A DNA stretch of 64,000 bases from Prodigiosinella confusarubida (GCF_002847015.1 NZ_CP025085.1:3472001-3536000), one strand, 5' to 3'. Positions 30,370-40,820 are shown, counted from the first letter of the stretch. Made by a program: numbers and translations. The notes: generated by a model from the letters alone, not told the origin.

Positions 30370-31089
30370 CTACCGGGTAGCCCATCCTTGTTGGTGTAAG
30401 TAGTCCAGCATAAACAGACGACGTTCTTTGCTCAGTGTCTGCCGAATCTGGTCACTCCAACTTTCATTGCGCGAGTGGTCACGGTGCAGATAGTAGTCGA
30501 CAATATGTTGATCATATTGTGCCAGCAAGGTGCTATCAATTGGCTGATAGGTGTTTTCATGTACCACCAGTGCAGCGGGCAACCGTGGCTTAAGCGCCGG
30601 TTGCGCATTCGGATATCCCAGACACAGACCAAACAACGGCAATACCTGTTTGGGCAGTGCCAGCAACTGGGTAACATCGGCGATATTGTTACGGATTCCA
30701 CCGATGAACACACCACCCAATCCCAACGATTCCGCCGCGATCAGTGCGTTTTGCCCCATTAACGCCGTATCCACACACCCCAATAGCAATTGCTCCGCCA
30801 GCCCGACTTCTGCCTGCGGAAAGATTTGCAGATGACGATTGAAATCTGCGCAGAACACCCAAAATTCAGCGGCCTGTCCTACATAAGCTTGTTCACCAGT
30901 CAGATGCACCAACGTTTGACGCACAGAATGATCGGTAATACGAATGATGGAAGTGCATTGCAGAAAGCTGGAACTGGAAGCACTTTGCGCAGCAGCAATG
31001 ATGGCATCCCGCTGCTCATCCGTCAGTGGCTGTGCAGTAAACGCCCGGATGGAACGATGTTGCCGTAATAAATCGATAGTTGGCGTCAC
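30370..31089 (-). CDS. nfsA: NfsA, oxygen-insensitive NADPH nitroreductase
   Basis: FMN-dependent nitro/quinone reductase of 239 residues. The N terminus TPTIDLLRQHRSIRAF, the FMN-contacting SASSSSFLQ and the block LGLGGVFIGGIRNN match E. coli NfsA. The start is a GTG at 31089; a longer frame opens at 31131 but E. coli begins at the GTG equivalent. The gene heads nfsA-rimK-ybjN and is divergent from grxA. E. coli ybjC, normally just upstream, is absent. Confidence 0.93.
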   Translation of the reverse strand: MTPTIDLLRQHRSIRAFTAQPLTDEQRDAIIAAAQSASSSSFLQCTSIIRITDHSVRQTLVHLTGEQAYVGQAAEFWVFCADFNRHLQIFPQAEVGLAEQLLLGCVDTALMGQNALIAAESLGLGGVFIGGIRNNIADVTQLLALPKQVLPLFGLCLGYPNAQPALKPRLPAALVVHENTYQPIDSTLLAQYDQHIVDYYLHRDHSRNESWSDQIRQTLSKERRLFMLDYLHQQGWATR

Positions 31090-31432
31090 AATAGATATCC
31101 TTCGAAACAAGATTTTTATTTCCCGCAGCACTCACCACGTGTGCTATTCCGTCTGATCCGACTCCGCGATAGATGAGATGGAAAAGACACACGCCGCTAT
31201 TTTGTCATATTATGACGGCGACAATAGTATTGTTGGTCAATCCAAAACACCAACAACTTGTAACCGGTATTCACTGTGTATCTGATAGATAACGCAAATC
31301 AGTACAACAGGCAGTGACTGCTTTTTTTCGTTGCCTGTTGCGAGCATAGTGCGTGCGGTTAGCGTTGCTTTGAGCATTATATTCAACGTTTCCGCTGGAA
31401 ACTGCGACTGATTAATTAAGTAAGGAGTTTAC
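31090..31432. other. nfsA-grxA divergent intergenic region
   Basis: About 340 bases between two oxidative-stress genes. It must contain both promoters; SoxS (nfsA) and OxyR (grxA) control is known in E. coli, but I could not assign their sites. GTAAGGAG precedes grxA as a strong ribosome binding site. Confidence 0.4.
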
Positions 31433-31696
31433 ATGTTTGCTGTTATTTTCGGACGCCCTGGTTGTCCTTATTGTGTTCGTGCCAAGGAGCTGGCTGAAAA
31501 ACTCTCAACTGAGCGTGATGATTTCCGTTTCCGCTACGTTGATATTCGTGAAGAAGGCATTTCAAAAGAAGATTTATCCAAAACTGTGGGCAAACCGGTC
31601 GAAACCGTGCCGCAGATTTTTCTGGACGAAAAACATATTGGTGGTTGCACTGAGTTTGAAGCTTACGCTAAAGAACATTTGAACCTGTTCAGGTAA
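31433..31696 (+). CDS. grxA: Glutaredoxin 1
   Basis: 87-residue glutaredoxin with the CPYC active site in FGRPGCPYCVRAKELAEKL (residues 11-14) and the glutathione-binding TVPQIF and GGCTEFEAY segments. It reduces ribonucleotide reductase and mixed disulfides. A perfect AAGGAG lies before the ATG. It is divergent from nfsA and convergent with ybjM. Confidence 0.97.
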   Translation: MFAVIFGRPGCPYCVRAKELAEKLSTERDDFRFRYVDIREEGISKEDLSKTVGKPVETVPQIFLDEKHIGGCTEFEAYAKEHLNLFR

Positions 31697-31830
31697 ACCA
31701 TAAGTCGATCAATCCCCACGGCAACAAAATTCATTAATAATAAAAAACGCCCTGAGACGTTGAACCGCCTTGGGGTAATCATTCTCTCTCCCGACAGTGT
31801 TGCATCACTCCCGTTTTACACCGACACACA

Positions 31831-32199
31831 TTAACGAAAATAACGCCGACTCGCTGCGTGCAAAAACAGCAGCATTAATCCCCCCATGAGGCTCCAGAAC
31901 AAAGCACCGGCAACATAGGCCAGTTCTTGCCAGAATGAAATCACCGAGCCAATCCATAAATGCAGGATAAGCAGACATATCAGCGAGGCAATCAGTGAGC
32001 CGATGAAGGTATAGCGTAACCGTCTACCTCCAGCAAGACAGCTGGATACTACCCCCGGCAACAGAAATAACAGCATTCCGGGATCACCATGTAATGCTTC
32101 TCCCGCGACGCTGGAGACGACCATTTTCTGACTCAGGAAAATAAGGGTAAACAATATGAAACAGCTGACGACGCCCACCCAACCTCTATTGCCTGCCAT
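31831..32199 (-). CDS. ybjM: YbjM, small inner-membrane protein
   Basis: 122-residue protein with four hydrophobic segments. It aligns with E. coli YbjM in the W-G-V-CFILF start, LLFFLLPG-like second segment and FWQELA(Y/W) block, and it sits between grxA and ybjL as in E. coli. Function is unknown. The start is taken at the ATG at 32199 rather than at 32229. The minus-strand sequence past the stop has a CGTTTTTTATT run that may end the transcript. Confidence 0.75.
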   Translation of the reverse strand: MAGNRGWVGVVSCFILFTLIFLSQKMVVSSVAGEALHGDPGMLLFLLPGVVSSCLAGGRRLRYTFIGSLIASLICLLILHLWIGSVISFWQELAYVAGALFWSLMGGLMLLFLHAASRRYFR

Positions 32200-32513
32200 A
32201 CTTCGCCTCCCGACATGTACATACGTCATATCAACCTGACGGTAAATAGTTCTCCGACATTCAACACCGGCATAGATGTATATCCCTGATATGGTACGAA
32301 GCGAGGCTTATTACTATTTATCTGCACCGGCGACTGGTTGTCAGACTAATAAACCTCTAAAATGGCGACCGCCCCAACAATTGCTCTGAATAAGATCGGT
32401 TTTTGCGTTTTATAATGTGTTACCGGCATAGCCAACATCATGTGATTAGGGAAAATTTAGCCCTAATCACTTTTTATATCAAGAACTTACTAGTAAACAA
32501 CAAGTTACATCCA
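32200..32513. other. ybjM-ybjL divergent intergenic region
   Basis: About 310 bases with no stop-free frame of note other than an in-frame extension of ybjL lacking a ribosome binding site. A GGGAAAATTTAGCCCTAATC stretch at 32449-32468 partly pairs with its surroundings (TGATTAGGG / CCCTAATCA, 32441-32470), a nine-base inverted repeat that could be an operator or mRNA leader hairpin. Confidence 0.4.
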
Positions 32514-34208
32514 ATGAATATAAACGTCGCTGATTTGTTAAACGGGAATTACATTCTGCTCTTATTTGTGGTTCTGTCATTAGGACTTTGTCTGGGGAAA
32601 TTAAGGCTGGGTTCTGTACAACTCGGTAATTCTATTGGGGTTTTAGTTGTATCGTTATTACTGGGACAGCAACATTTCACCATTAATACCGAGGCGCTTA
32701 ATCTAGGTTTTATGTTATTTATTTTTTGTGTCGGTGTTGAAGCTGGCCCTAACTTTTTTTCCATATTCTTCCGCGACGGAAAAAATTATCTCATTCTGGC
32801 GCTGGTGATGGTCGTCAGCGCATTAATCATCGCGCTGCTGCTGGGTAAGGTTTTCGGCTGGGGTATCGGGTTAACCGCCGGGATGCTGGCGGGCTCGATG
32901 ACATCCACACCAGTACTGGTCGGTGCGGGAGACACGTTACGCAACTCCACTAGTCTTGGTCAACAACTGGGTATCGAACAGGAACACCTGAGTCTCGGTT
33001 ATGCGCTTACCTACTTAATCGGTTTGGTCAGTTTGATTTTTGGTGCCCGTTACCTACCAAAACTACAGCATCAAGACCTGCCCACCAGCGCCCAGCAAAT
33101 CGCTCGGGAGCGAGGCCTGGATCCAGATAGTCAACGTAAGATTTATCTGCCAATTATCCGTGCTTATCGTGTTGGTCCGGAACTGGTCGCCTGGGCTGAT
33201 GGCAAAAATCTGCGGGAGCTGGGCATCTACCGCCAGACAGGGTGCTATATTGAGCGGATTCGTCGCAATGGGATTCTGGCCAGCCCGGATGGTGATGCCG
33301 TATTACAACTGGGTGATGAAATTGCCCTGGTGGGCTACCCGGATTCTCATGCCCGACTCAACTCCAACTTCCGCGATGGCAAAGAAGTTTTTGACCGCGA
33401 TTTGCTGGATATGCGCATCGTTACTGAAGAAATTGTGGTGAAAAACCACAATGCCGTAGGTAAACGACTCAGCCAGCTTAAACTGACCGATCACGGCTGT
33501 TTTCTTAACCGCATCGTGCGCAGCCAGATTGAGATGCCGATTGATGATGGCGTCGTGCTAAATAAAGGTGATGTTTTGCAAGTCAGCGGCGATACCCGTC
33601 GCGTAAAAAGCATCGCTGACCGTATCGGTTTTATTTCTATCCACAGCCAGGTCACGGATCTACTGGCATTCTGCGCCTTTTTCATCATCGGTATCATGAT
33701 AGGGCTGGTCACATTCAAGTTCAGCAACTTCTCATTCGGTATTGGAAACGCCGCCGGTCTGCTGTTCGCCGGTATTTTGCTGGGCTTTCTGCGGGCTAAC
33801 CACCCCACATTCGGTTATATCCCACAAGGGGCGCTGAATATGGTGAAAGAGTTCGGACTGATGGTATTTATGGCCGGCGTCGGCCTGAGCGCCGGCGGCA
33901 CCATTAACACCAGTTTTGGCGAAGTAGGTGTACAAATGCTGTTTTCAGGATTGATGGTCAGCTTGCTGCCGGTAGTGATTTGTTTCCTGTTTGGTGCCTA
34001 TGTTCTGCGGATGAACCGTGCGTTGCTGTTTGGTGCCATCATGGGTGCCCGTACCTGTGCCCCGGCGATGGAGATTATCAGCGATGCAGCTCGCAGCAAT
34101 ATTCCGGCGCTGGGATATGCTGGCACCTATGCGATTGCCAACGTACTACTGACATTGGCGGGTTCATTGATTGTGATTATCTGGCCGGAATTGCCTGGCT
34201 GGGGTTAA
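32514..34208 (+). CDS. ybjL: YbjL, aspartate:alanine exchanger family transporter
   Basis: 564-residue inner-membrane protein of the AAEX family. It has two membrane halves separated by paired TrkA-C (RCK_C) regulatory domains (about residues 205-375). E. coli YbjL matches throughout, including [53 protein letters not shown] and [19 protein letters not shown]. Overexpressed YbjL exports glutamate in E. coli; the natural substrate is unsettled. The start ATG at 32514 fits the family. A strong terminator follows. Confidence 0.93.
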   Translation: MNINVADLLNGNYILLLFVVLSLGLCLGKLRLGSVQLGNSIGVLVVSLLLGQQHFTINTEALNLGFMLFIFCVGVEAGPNFFSIFFRDGKNYLILALVMVVSALIIALLLGKVFGWGIGLTAGMLAGSMTSTPVLVGAGDTLRNSTSLGQQLGIEQEHLSLGYALTYLIGLVSLIFGARYLPKLQHQDLPTSAQQIARERGLDPDSQRKIYLPIIRAYRVGPELVAWADGKNLRELGIYRQTGCYIERIRRNGILASPDGDAVLQLGDEIALVGYPDSHARLNSNFRDGKEVFDRDLLDMRIVTEEIVVKNHNAVGKRLSQLKLTDHGCFLNRIVRSQIEMPIDDGVVLNKGDVLQVSGDTRRVKSIADRIGFISIHSQVTDLLAFCAFFIIGIMIGLVTFKFSNFSFGIGNAAGLLFAGILLGFLRANHPTFGYIPQGALNMVKEFGLMVFMAGVGLSAGGTINTSFGEVGVQMLFSGLMVSLLPVVICFLFGAYVLRMNRALLFGAIMGARTCAPAMEIISDAARSNIPALGYAGTYAIANVLLTLAGSLIVIIWPELPGWG

Positions 34209-34311
34209 ATGTAAAAATATGTCAATTTTTTTCAGTTTTATCTGAACTTTTCCAGATAGCTGGCGTCTGATTAAGTGCCACTGCTTTTCTTTGAAATCTC
34301 AATATTGAGGA

Positions 34312-34357
34312 GCCCATCGTTCACGCCTTTCAGGTTCAAGAACGATGGGCCTTTTCT
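34312..34357 (+). terminator. Terminator after ybjL
   Basis: Eleven-base stem GCCCATCGTTC / GAACGATGGGC (34312-34322 with 34340-34350) followed by CTTTTCTTTTTC. It lies 104 bases past the ybjL stop, within a 328-base gap before deoR that holds nothing else I can identify. Confidence 0.8.
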
Positions 34358-34536
34358 TTTTCTGCTCAATTAGAATCCCTTATTAACTTCAACGTGTTAT
34401 AACTTTTTCACTCCCCGTTTGCGCCAACCCGTCCCGAGAGGTTATAAAAGAAATATTGTGAAACTTCCGGGTAAAACAAGGAGAATACTTATCCTGCGTT
34501 TAACAACACATGGCTTATTTTTTATCGGGGAAAGAA

Positions 34537-35307
34537 ATGGAAACGCGGCGTGAAAAACGAATCAATAAACTGGCCCAGGCTCTGAAAAAAGCAGACAAAT
34601 TACATCTTAAAGATGCGGCCCAGTTACTCGGCGTTTCTGAAATGACGGTGCGTCGCGACCTTAATACCCGACCAGATTCCGTGCTACTGCTGGGCGGATA
34701 TGTGGTCAATGGTCTGAAAAACAACAGTCCCTCCCGCTATTTCGTTTCTGAGCAACAGACTAAACACGCAGCAGAAAAAAGAATCGTCGGGGAAATAGCG
34801 GCGTCACTGATAGAGGCTAACGATACGGTCTTCTTCGACTGTGGCACCACTACCAGTTACATTATTGAAGCCATTCCGCATGAATTGCCCTTTACCAGTA
34901 TTTGTTATTCGCTGAACACCTTTTTGGCCCTGCAAGAAAAACCCAATAACAAAGTCATCCTCTGTGGCGGTGAATTCCATCCCGATAGCGCAATCTTCAC
35001 ACCGCTCAGCCAATGCAACGGCATGGACCACATCTGCCCTAACAAGGCCTTTATTTCCGCGGCCGGTATTGATCTGGATGTCGGTGCAACCTGCTTTAAC
35101 TTTGCTGAATTGTCGATGAAGCAACGGGCACTGGCGATGTCACAACGTGCAATCCTGGTCGTTGACAGCCGTAAGTTTGACCAGCGAAAACCCGCCCGTA
35201 TCGGCCCTTTTTCGCTGTTTGATACGCTGATCACCGACCGTCAACCCACGGAGAATTACACCCATTACTGTAGCAATAATGGCATTGTGCTATTAACCCA
35301 GCATTAG
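34537..35307 (+). CDS. deoR: DeoR-family transcriptional repressor (deoxyribose-type)
   Basis: 256-residue DeoR protein: helix-turn-helix in [19 protein letters not shown] (about residues 23-41) and a C-terminal sugar-phosphate-sensing domain with [15 protein letters not shown] and [10 protein letters not shown]. The N terminus METRREKRI and these blocks match E. coli DeoR, the repressor of the nucleoside catabolic deo genes that responds to deoxyribose-5-phosphate. The ATG at 34537 has GGGGAAAG before it. It is convergent with dacC, their stop codons sharing four bases. Confidence 0.9.
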   Translation: METRREKRINKLAQALKKADKLHLKDAAQLLGVSEMTVRRDLNTRPDSVLLLGGYVVNGLKNNSPSRYFVSEQQTKHAAEKRIVGEIAASLIEANDTVFFDCGTTTSYIIEAIPHELPFTSICYSLNTFLALQEKPNNKVILCGGEFHPDSAIFTPLSQCNGMDHICPNKAFISAAGIDLDVGATCFNFAELSMKQRALAMSQRAILVVDSRKFDQRKPARIGPFSLFDTLITDRQPTENYTHYCSNNGIVLLTQH

Positions 35308-36518
35308 CTGAACAGCTCGCCAAACCACTGCGTAAATTTCAGCACTACCTCATCCCATATCCGGCTGAGCAAGCCGGATTCCGGAATATCATCCATCACC
35401 ACCAGCGGCCGTTGGGCGACAGATTTTCCGTCCAGTTGAAAATCAATACTGCCAACCACCTGGCCTTTCTTCAATGGCGCAGATAAGTAAGGTTGATTCA
35501 GCGTAAAACTGGCTTTCAAATTTTTCATCTGTCCTTTTGGAATGGTCAGTGCCGCATTCTGCGCCGTGCTTAAACGCGCGTCTTTAGTTGTGCCAAACCA
35601 TACTCGTTGGGTTGTGAAAGGTGTATCGGCACGAAGAGGCGTAACGGTTTCAAAAAAATGGAATCCCCAGGTCAATAGTTCCTCACTATCCCGAAAACGA
35701 ATACTGTCCGTTGGTGCTCCCAGCACCACCGAGATCAAACGCATATTCCCCTCCGTCGCCGACGCCACCAGATTGTTCCCGGCACCACTGGTGTGTCCGG
35801 TTTTCACACCATCCACATTCAGGTTGGTGCTCCATAACAGACGGTTACGATTAAACTGATGGATCTTATTAAACGTAAACGACTTCTCCTTATTCAATGC
35901 GTATTCATCCGGAACATCACGGATTAGTGCTTGACTCAACAGCGCCATGTCACGCGCAGTGCTGTACTGCCCTTCAGCATCGAGCCCATGTACGGTAAGA
36001 AAATGCGTATTGACCATACCCAGCGACTTGGCATACTGATTCATTAGGTCAACGAACGCGCTCTGGCTACCGGCCACATAATCTGCCAACGCAATACTGG
36101 CGTCATTCCCTGATTGAATCACAATCCCTTTATTCAGTTCGGATACCGGGACACGATCTCCTGGCTTGAGAAACATTAATGAAGAGCCACGCAACACTGG
36201 GTTGCCGGTTGCCCAGGCATCATTACCCACAGTAACGATATCAGTGGGATGGATCTTTCCAGCCTTTATCGCCTGTCCGATTACATAGCTGGACATGATT
36301 TTGGTCAGACTCGCTGGGTCAAGGCGGTCATCAGCATGATACTCTGCCAAAACCTTACCACTTTGATAATCCATCAAAATAAAGGCTTTGGCATCAAGTT
36401 GGGGAACCTGGGGAACCACCGGAATCGACTCGGCATGAGCCGCGGCGGGAAATATGGCAACTAGCAGTGCCCACACTGTGGCAGCAGTTACTCTGGAGAG
36501 AAAAGTCATCATCTTCAT
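35304..36518 (-). CDS. dacC: DacC, D-alanyl-D-alanine carboxypeptidase (PBP6)
   Basis: Low-molecular-mass penicillin-binding protein that trims the terminal D-Ala of peptidoglycan pentapeptides. The signal peptide ends PAAAHAES. The three active-site motifs are SLTK (SxxK), SGN in [11 protein letters not shown], and KTG in [14 protein letters not shown]. The C-terminal PBP5-type beta domain and amphipathic membrane anchor ([11 protein letters not shown]) are present; 404 residues is the family length. DacC rather than DacA is chosen because of the deoR-dacC-gstB neighbourhood. Confidence 0.92.
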   Translation of the reverse strand: MKMMTFLSRVTAATVWALLVAIFPAAAHAESIPVVPQVPQLDAKAFILMDYQSGKVLAEYHADDRLDPASLTKIMSSYVIGQAIKAGKIHPTDIVTVGNDAWATGNPVLRGSSLMFLKPGDRVPVSELNKGIVIQSGNDASIALADYVAGSQSAFVDLMNQYAKSLGMVNTHFLTVHGLDAEGQYSTARDMALLSQALIRDVPDEYALNKEKSFTFNKIHQFNRNRLLWSTNLNVDGVKTGHTSGAGNNLVASATEGNMRLISVVLGAPTDSIRFRDSEELLTWGFHFFETVTPLRADTPFTTQRVWFGTTKDARLSTAQNAALTIPKGQMKNLKASFTLNQPYLSAPLKKGQVVGSIDFQLDGKSVAQRPLVVMDDIPESGLLSRIWDEVVLKFTQWFGELFS

Positions 36519-37076
36519 GTGTTGGCTGCTCTTATTTAAAGGTCATCAAAAACGTTATGGATCAAACTGTTTTGAATTTACTGACCATACAAAAGTAGTC
36601 GGTCATCGCCAGTAATTAAACGCCCAACACTGTAAAGATAGTAAAAGACATAAAATAGTTATAAAAATCAAAAGGAAATGTAAAGCCTATGCCATATGAT
36701 AGGTGCGACATGGCCCAGCCGTCATACTCATCCCCACGACGGTCATCGTTAACACATCGTACCACTAATTTTACGCCATATAATTTCACTGCTACATTAT
36801 TTATGGCGACGCTTTTTATGCTCTATTTGGCTTTGGGAAGAGAAATAATCCGAATAAATTTCGTGACGTTTATCTCACTAAAGCATTGTGATAAATTCAC
36901 CGTTAAGTTAATCAAGGGCAGGGTCTTTCGTTTCGATCGGAAATTAAGATAACACATACCGATTAAATCCAGACAGAACTACGTCAAACAGCATTCAATT
37001 TCATGTAATGTACTAGATCCAACTAGCGCAAGGTCTCCTTGTGCTGCAAGGAAGATTTAAATAAAGGGAATCGATC
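36519..37076. other. dacC-rhlA divergent intergenic region, AT-rich
   Basis: About 560 bases. An 87-codon open frame at 36689-36952 is unsupported. The half nearer rhlA is AT-rich and carries the short repeat CAAGG twice (AGGTCTCCTT and a following CTGCAAGGAAG at 37030-37055). Promoters of both genes must lie here. In Dickeya rhlA is, from memory, under PecS control; I could not confirm a PecS site by eye. Confidence 0.4.
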
Positions 37077-37895
37077 ATGGCTATAGAGAAAAGTATTGTC
37101 AATTACAAGTCCTGGAATGTATATGTTGAAAAGCACATATCCAACCCTGATAATGAAACTGTGATAATGGTTAATGGTGCATTATCAACCACTGCTGCTT
37201 TTAAAAATACCGTCAAAAACCTTTCAGGAAAATTCAACATTATTCTTTTCGATTTGCCTTTTCTTGGTGAGTCACTGGAACATAATGATTTAAGTCATGT
37301 CATTACCAAAGATGATGAAGTCAATATCCTGCTTAATTTAATCGAAGTGCTTGAACCACAGTACATTATCTCCATTTCATGGGGTGGTTTGTCGTCATTG
37401 CTGGCATTGTCAAAAAAACCAGGACAAATCAAGAAAGCAGTCATTGCCTCATTTTCGGCTAATCTCAACGACAAAATGCGCAATTATGTTGAACGAGCCA
37501 GAACATGCATTCACTCCAAGCGGTTTGAAGATGCAGCGATATTATTGAATGAGGAGGTCGGTAAATTTTTACCGCCATTATTAAAGCATATCAATCTCAA
37601 ACACCTTTCTGCACTGGATGAATTTGCGTTCCAGCAAGTCAGTTTTCATATTGATCAGGTTCTTACTCTGAAAGAAGAAAATTATATTGATATCTTTAAA
37701 AATATTAACGCAGAGGTACTATTCCTCAATGGCGAAGATGATGAATACACAACAGCTGAAGATATTCAGAAAATGGGACGTTACATCGGTAATTGCCAAT
37801 TCAGCACCGTACCAAATGCAGGCCACTTCCTGGATTTGGAAAATAGAAAAGCCGCAAAGAAGGTTGCACAGGCCATTATTTCATTCCTGGCTTGA
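37077..37895 (+). CDS. rhlA: RhlA, 3-(3-hydroxyalkanoyloxy)alkanoate synthase
   Basis: Alpha/beta hydrolase-fold acyltransferase that joins two 3-hydroxyacyl chains from ACP into the lipid part of rhamnolipid (HAA surfactant). It tracks Pseudomonas RhlA along its whole 272 residues: VMVNGALSTTAAF, NIILFDLPFLGES, ITKDDEVNILLNLIE, the nucleophile motif SISWGGLSSLLALSK, NGEDDEYTTAEDIQ with the acid, and NAGHFLDLE with the catalytic His. No rhlB or rhlC neighbour exists, so the end product should be HAA itself, a wetting agent used in surface spreading. The gene is AT-rich (a sampled 60-base line has 17 G/C), unlike its neighbours, suggesting transfer. A strong terminator follows. Confidence 0.9.
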   Translation: MAIEKSIVNYKSWNVYVEKHISNPDNETVIMVNGALSTTAAFKNTVKNLSGKFNIILFDLPFLGESLEHNDLSHVITKDDEVNILLNLIEVLEPQYIISISWGGLSSLLALSKKPGQIKKAVIASFSANLNDKMRNYVERARTCIHSKRFEDAAILLNEEVGKFLPPLLKHINLKHLSALDEFAFQQVSFHIDQVLTLKEENYIDIFKNINAEVLFLNGEDDEYTTAEDIQKMGRYIGNCQFSTVPNAGHFLDLENRKAAKKVAQAIISFLA

Positions 37896-37931
37896 TGATT
37901 TTCCCCTTTAGTTATCCCTCTTCCATAGCGC

Positions 37932-37968
37932 TAACCACCTCTTGTTGAGGTGGTTAATTATTTTCAAA
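37932..37968 (+). terminator. Rho-independent terminator of rhlA
   Basis: Ten-base perfect stem TAACCACCTC / GAGGTGGTTA with a five-base loop (TTGTT), then ATTATTTTC. Confidence 0.85.
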
Positions 37969-37984
37969 TCCAAATAATTACCAG

Positions 37985-38045
37985 GCTAATTTTATGCACT
38001 CAATAATTCGAGTTGCAGGAGAGTCAATGCATCTGCAACATGAAG
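37985..38045. repeat. Dispersed intergenic repeat, short copy 2
   Basis: Contains AATAATTCGAGTTGCAG and CTGCAACATGAAGTATGGCGG, the two inverted ends of the repeat family seen at 6292-6440, joined with most of the central part missing. It reads as a deletion derivative. Confidence 0.5.
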
Positions 38046-38075
38046 TATGGCGGTACTAAACTCAGCATTTAGCAA

Positions 38076-38465
38076 CGTTCGCGCTTATCGGCACATTTGG
38101 CAAACCAGTCGCAAGACCAGCCACATTACAACGGGTATTGAACGAATGATATTTACCCGCACCGTACTGAACAGCGGTCTACCGTCCGCGTTCCTGCGCT
38201 TTGCCGGCGTCAGAGTGAGCCGAACATCATCACTGAATTCACGTACCACTATCTTATAGCCTTTTTCGGCAGTTCAGGCTTTACCGCCTCCTGGCACCCC
38301 CTTAAATATAATGGTATGTAAATCGTTTTGCGCCACGACGAGCGGTATACTGGGAGCTAACCGTCTACACAGTGCCGCACGGATCCGCTGGGTAAATGGC
38401 CATAAAATACTTTCCGGTCGGATAAATAACTGGCTGTCATTGTCGGGAAAGTTAACGTAATTCAT
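38076..38465 (-). pseudogene. Degenerate open frame of unknown origin
   Basis: A minus-strand frame beginning MNYVNFPDNDSQLFIRP runs about 130 codons with one in-frame TGA (after GVPGGGKA) and ends at TAA. The second half reads KGYKIVVREFSDDVRLTLTP and continues PAKRRNADGRPLFSTVRVNI. I do not recognise the family. The composition looks coding, and the position in a 700-base gap next to the transferred rhlA suggests the relic of an accessory gene. It could also be chance. Confidence 0.3.
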
Positions 38466-38609
38466 AAATAGTAAAAATCTATATCATTATTTCCTATGCT
38501 CTGGGGTGTGACTACGGGACATAGCACTTTATGCCCGTAAAGATTTGACTTATCGCAACGACCTTACCGATATCAGGTTTGAGTTAATGAGAGACAAAGG
38601 AGATATTCA

Positions 38610-39227
38610 ATGTTGAAAATATGGGGGCGTGACAACTCCACAAATGTGAAAAAAGTACGCTGGTGTGCCACTGAATTGGGACTGCCATACGAACATATTC
38701 TGGCGGGTGGTAAATTTGGCCGCAATCATGATGCAGACTTTCTGGCCATGAACCCTAATGGATTGGTTCCTTGCTTGCAGGATGACGAGTTGGTGCTATG
38801 GGAATCCAACACCATTGTGCGTTATCTGGCTGCGCAATATGGACAAGGTTCATTGTACCTTGCTGATGCCAAAGCGCGTGCCAGTGCGGAAAAATGGATG
38901 GACTGGACAATGGCCTTCAGCATACCGTTCCAAAGTGTGTTTCTGGGCATGGTACGCACCGCGCCGGAAAAACGAGATATGTCAGTCATCGAAGCAGGGA
39001 TTGAACGCTGTGAAAAACTGTTTACGATCATCGATATGACGCTGGCAAAACAGCCCTGGCTTTCTGGTGAAACATTCGGTATCGGCGATATCCCATTAGG
39101 TTGTTATGCCTATGGCTGGTTTTCGATGGACATTCCGCGCCAGACGCATCCTCATCTGGAACGGTGGTACCAGCAGCTCACCCAGCGTAATGCTTTCAAA
39201 CAGACAGTAATGTTACCATTGAGCTAA
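38610..39227 (+). CDS. gstB: Glutathione S-transferase, GstB-like
   Basis: 205-residue GST with an N-terminal thioredoxin-like domain and a C-terminal helical domain. It is close to E. coli GstB (YliJ): WGRDNSTNVKKVRW, LPYEHILAGGKFGRNHDADFL in overlapping segments, AMNPNGLVPCL, LWESNTIVRYLAAQYG and RWYQQLTQRNAF. E. coli GstB acts on bromoacetate and other halogenated substrates. AAAGGAG lies before the ATG. The gene order dacC-(rhlA)-gstB-rimO parallels E. coli except for the rhlA insert. Confidence 0.88.
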   Translation: MLKIWGRDNSTNVKKVRWCATELGLPYEHILAGGKFGRNHDADFLAMNPNGLVPCLQDDELVLWESNTIVRYLAAQYGQGSLYLADAKARASAEKWMDWTMAFSIPFQSVFLGMVRTAPEKRDMSVIEAGIERCEKLFTIIDMTLAKQPWLSGETFGIGDIPLGCYAYGWFSMDIPRQTHPHLERWYQQLTQRNAFKQTVMLPLS

Positions 39228-39231
39228 AAAC

Positions 39232-39266
39232 ATCACACCCATCCGTCCAAGGTGGGTGTGATTTTG
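39232..39266 (+). terminator. Terminator after gstB
   Basis: Ten-base stem ATCACACCCA / TGGGTGTGAT with an 11-base loop, followed by TTTGAAT, directly after the gstB stop. Confidence 0.75.
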
Positions 39267-39404
39267 AATAAACCCGAATCCCGACCGGGCTGGCTGTTTT
39301 TTGAACATACGGGACTGTTTCTTCACGCCTATTCAGGTATAATCCGCCGACTTTTCCGGCACCACTCCGGCGCCACTCCGGCACAACACGATGTATGAGA
39401 TGCT

Positions 39405-40808
39405 ATGACTGTTAACACCTTTGATCCTTCACAGACCACAACACTTGCTGCCCCCCAGAAAACACTGACGACGATGGACAAAGGCGGCAACCCCTCCCAA
39501 TCCCGAAAAATCGGAGTGATCAGTCTGGGGTGTCCGAAAAATCTGGTGGATTCTGAGCGCATCCTGACCGAGTTGCGAACCGAAGGTTATCAGGTCGTGC
39601 CTAGCTATGACGACGCCGATCTGGTCATCGTCAATACTTGCGGTTTTATTGATAGTGCCGTGCAGGAATCACTGGAAGCCATTGGTGAAGCCCTCAATGA
39701 AAACGGGAAAGTGATTGTCACCGGGTGTTTGGGCGCCAAAGAAAATCGCATCCGTGAAGTTCACCCCAAAGTGCTGGAAATTACCGGGCCGCACAGCTAT
39801 GAGCAAGTGCTCTCCCATGTGCATCACTATGTGCCCAAACCGGAGCACAACCCCTTTACCAGTCTGGTGCCCGCCGCCGGTGTAAAACTGACACCACGCC
39901 ATTATGCCTACCTGAAAATTTCTGAAGGTTGCGACCATCGTTGCACCTTCTGCATCATCCCCTCCATGCGTGGCGATCTGGATAGTCGGGCCGTTGGCGA
40001 GGTACTGGATGAAGCAAAACGTCTGGCTGAATCCGGCGTGAAAGAACTCTTGATCATCTCGCAGGATACATCCGCCTACGGCGTCGACATCAAGCACCGC
40101 ACCGGTTTCTGGAATGGACAGCCAGTAAAAACCAGCATGGTTAGCCTATGTGAACAGTTGGCAACGCTGAATATTTGGATACGCCTGCATTACGTCTATC
40201 CTTATCCACACGTTGACGAAGTCATCCCGCTGATGGCCGCCGGCAAAATCCTGCCTTATCTGGATATTCCACTTCAACACGCCAGCCCGAAAATTCTGAA
40301 GCTGATGAAACGTCCCGGCGCGGTGGAACGGACACTGGAACGCATTAAACGTTGGCGTGAAATCTGCCCGGATTTAACATTACGCTCAACCTTTATCGTC
40401 GGCTTCCCCGGTGAAACCGAAGAGGATTTTCAGATGCTGCTGGATTTTCTGCAGGAAGCACAACTGGATCGCGTGGGCTGTTTCAGATTCAGCCCGGTAG
40501 AGGGTGCCAGCGCCAACTTGCTGCCTGATCCGGTACCGGAAGACATCAAAGAAGCACGCTACCATCGATTCATGCAACTACAGCAACAGATTTCCGCCCA
40601 GCGTTTGCAGGCCAAGATTGGCCGAGAATTGCGGGTTCTGATCGATGAAGTGGATGAAGAAGGCGCGATCGGTCGCAGTATGGCGGATGCACCGGAAATC
40701 GACGGCGCGGTTTATCTGAATGGAGAAACACGCGTTAACGTCGGCGATATGGTGACAGTGAAAATCGAACACGCGGACGAGTATGATCTGTGGGGCAGTC
40801 TGATCTGA
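39405..40808 (+). CDS. rimO: RimO, ribosomal protein S12 methylthiotransferase
   Basis: Radical-SAM enzyme that methylthiolates Asp89 of ribosomal protein S12. The N-terminal UPF0004 domain has cysteines in [20 protein letters not shown] and VTGCLGAKE. The radical-SAM cluster is CDHRCTFC, and the C-terminal TRAM domain ends [13 protein letters not shown]. The protein has an N-terminal extension of about 25 residues relative to E. coli; an internal ATG at 39474 would give the shorter form, but neither start has a clear ribosome binding site. Confidence 0.94.
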   Translation: MTVNTFDPSQTTTLAAPQKTLTTMDKGGNPSQSRKIGVISLGCPKNLVDSERILTELRTEGYQVVPSYDDADLVIVNTCGFIDSAVQESLEAIGEALNENGKVIVTGCLGAKENRIREVHPKVLEITGPHSYEQVLSHVHHYVPKPEHNPFTSLVPAAGVKLTPRHYAYLKISEGCDHRCTFCIIPSMRGDLDSRAVGEVLDEAKRLAESGVKELLIISQDTSAYGVDIKHRTGFWNGQPVKTSMVSLCEQLATLNIWIRLHYVYPYPHVDEVIPLMAAGKILPYLDIPLQHASPKILKLMKRPGAVERTLERIKRWREICPDLTLRSTFIVGFPGETEEDFQMLLDFLQEAQLDRVGCFRFSPVEGASANLLPDPVPEDIKEARYHRFMQLQQQISAQRLQAKIGRELRVLIDEVDEEGAIGRSMADAPEIDGAVYLNGETRVNVGDMVTVKIEHADEYDLWGSLI

Positions 40809-40820
40809 ATATTGGCACGC

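Noticed and set aside
36689-36952. 87-codon open frame upstream of rhlA
   Set aside because: No ribosome binding site, no recognisable domain, and an odd composition; it lies in a promoter region and is better explained as chance.
38047-38259. Plus-strand 70-codon frame in the rhlA-gstB gap
   Set aside because: Starts inside the repeat end, has no ribosome binding site, and lies opposite a longer, more protein-like minus-strand frame.
38274-38300. GVPGGGKA as a Walker A motif in the decayed frame
   Set aside because: It is followed at once by a stop and lacks the Ser/Thr after Lys, so it is not good evidence for an ATPase.
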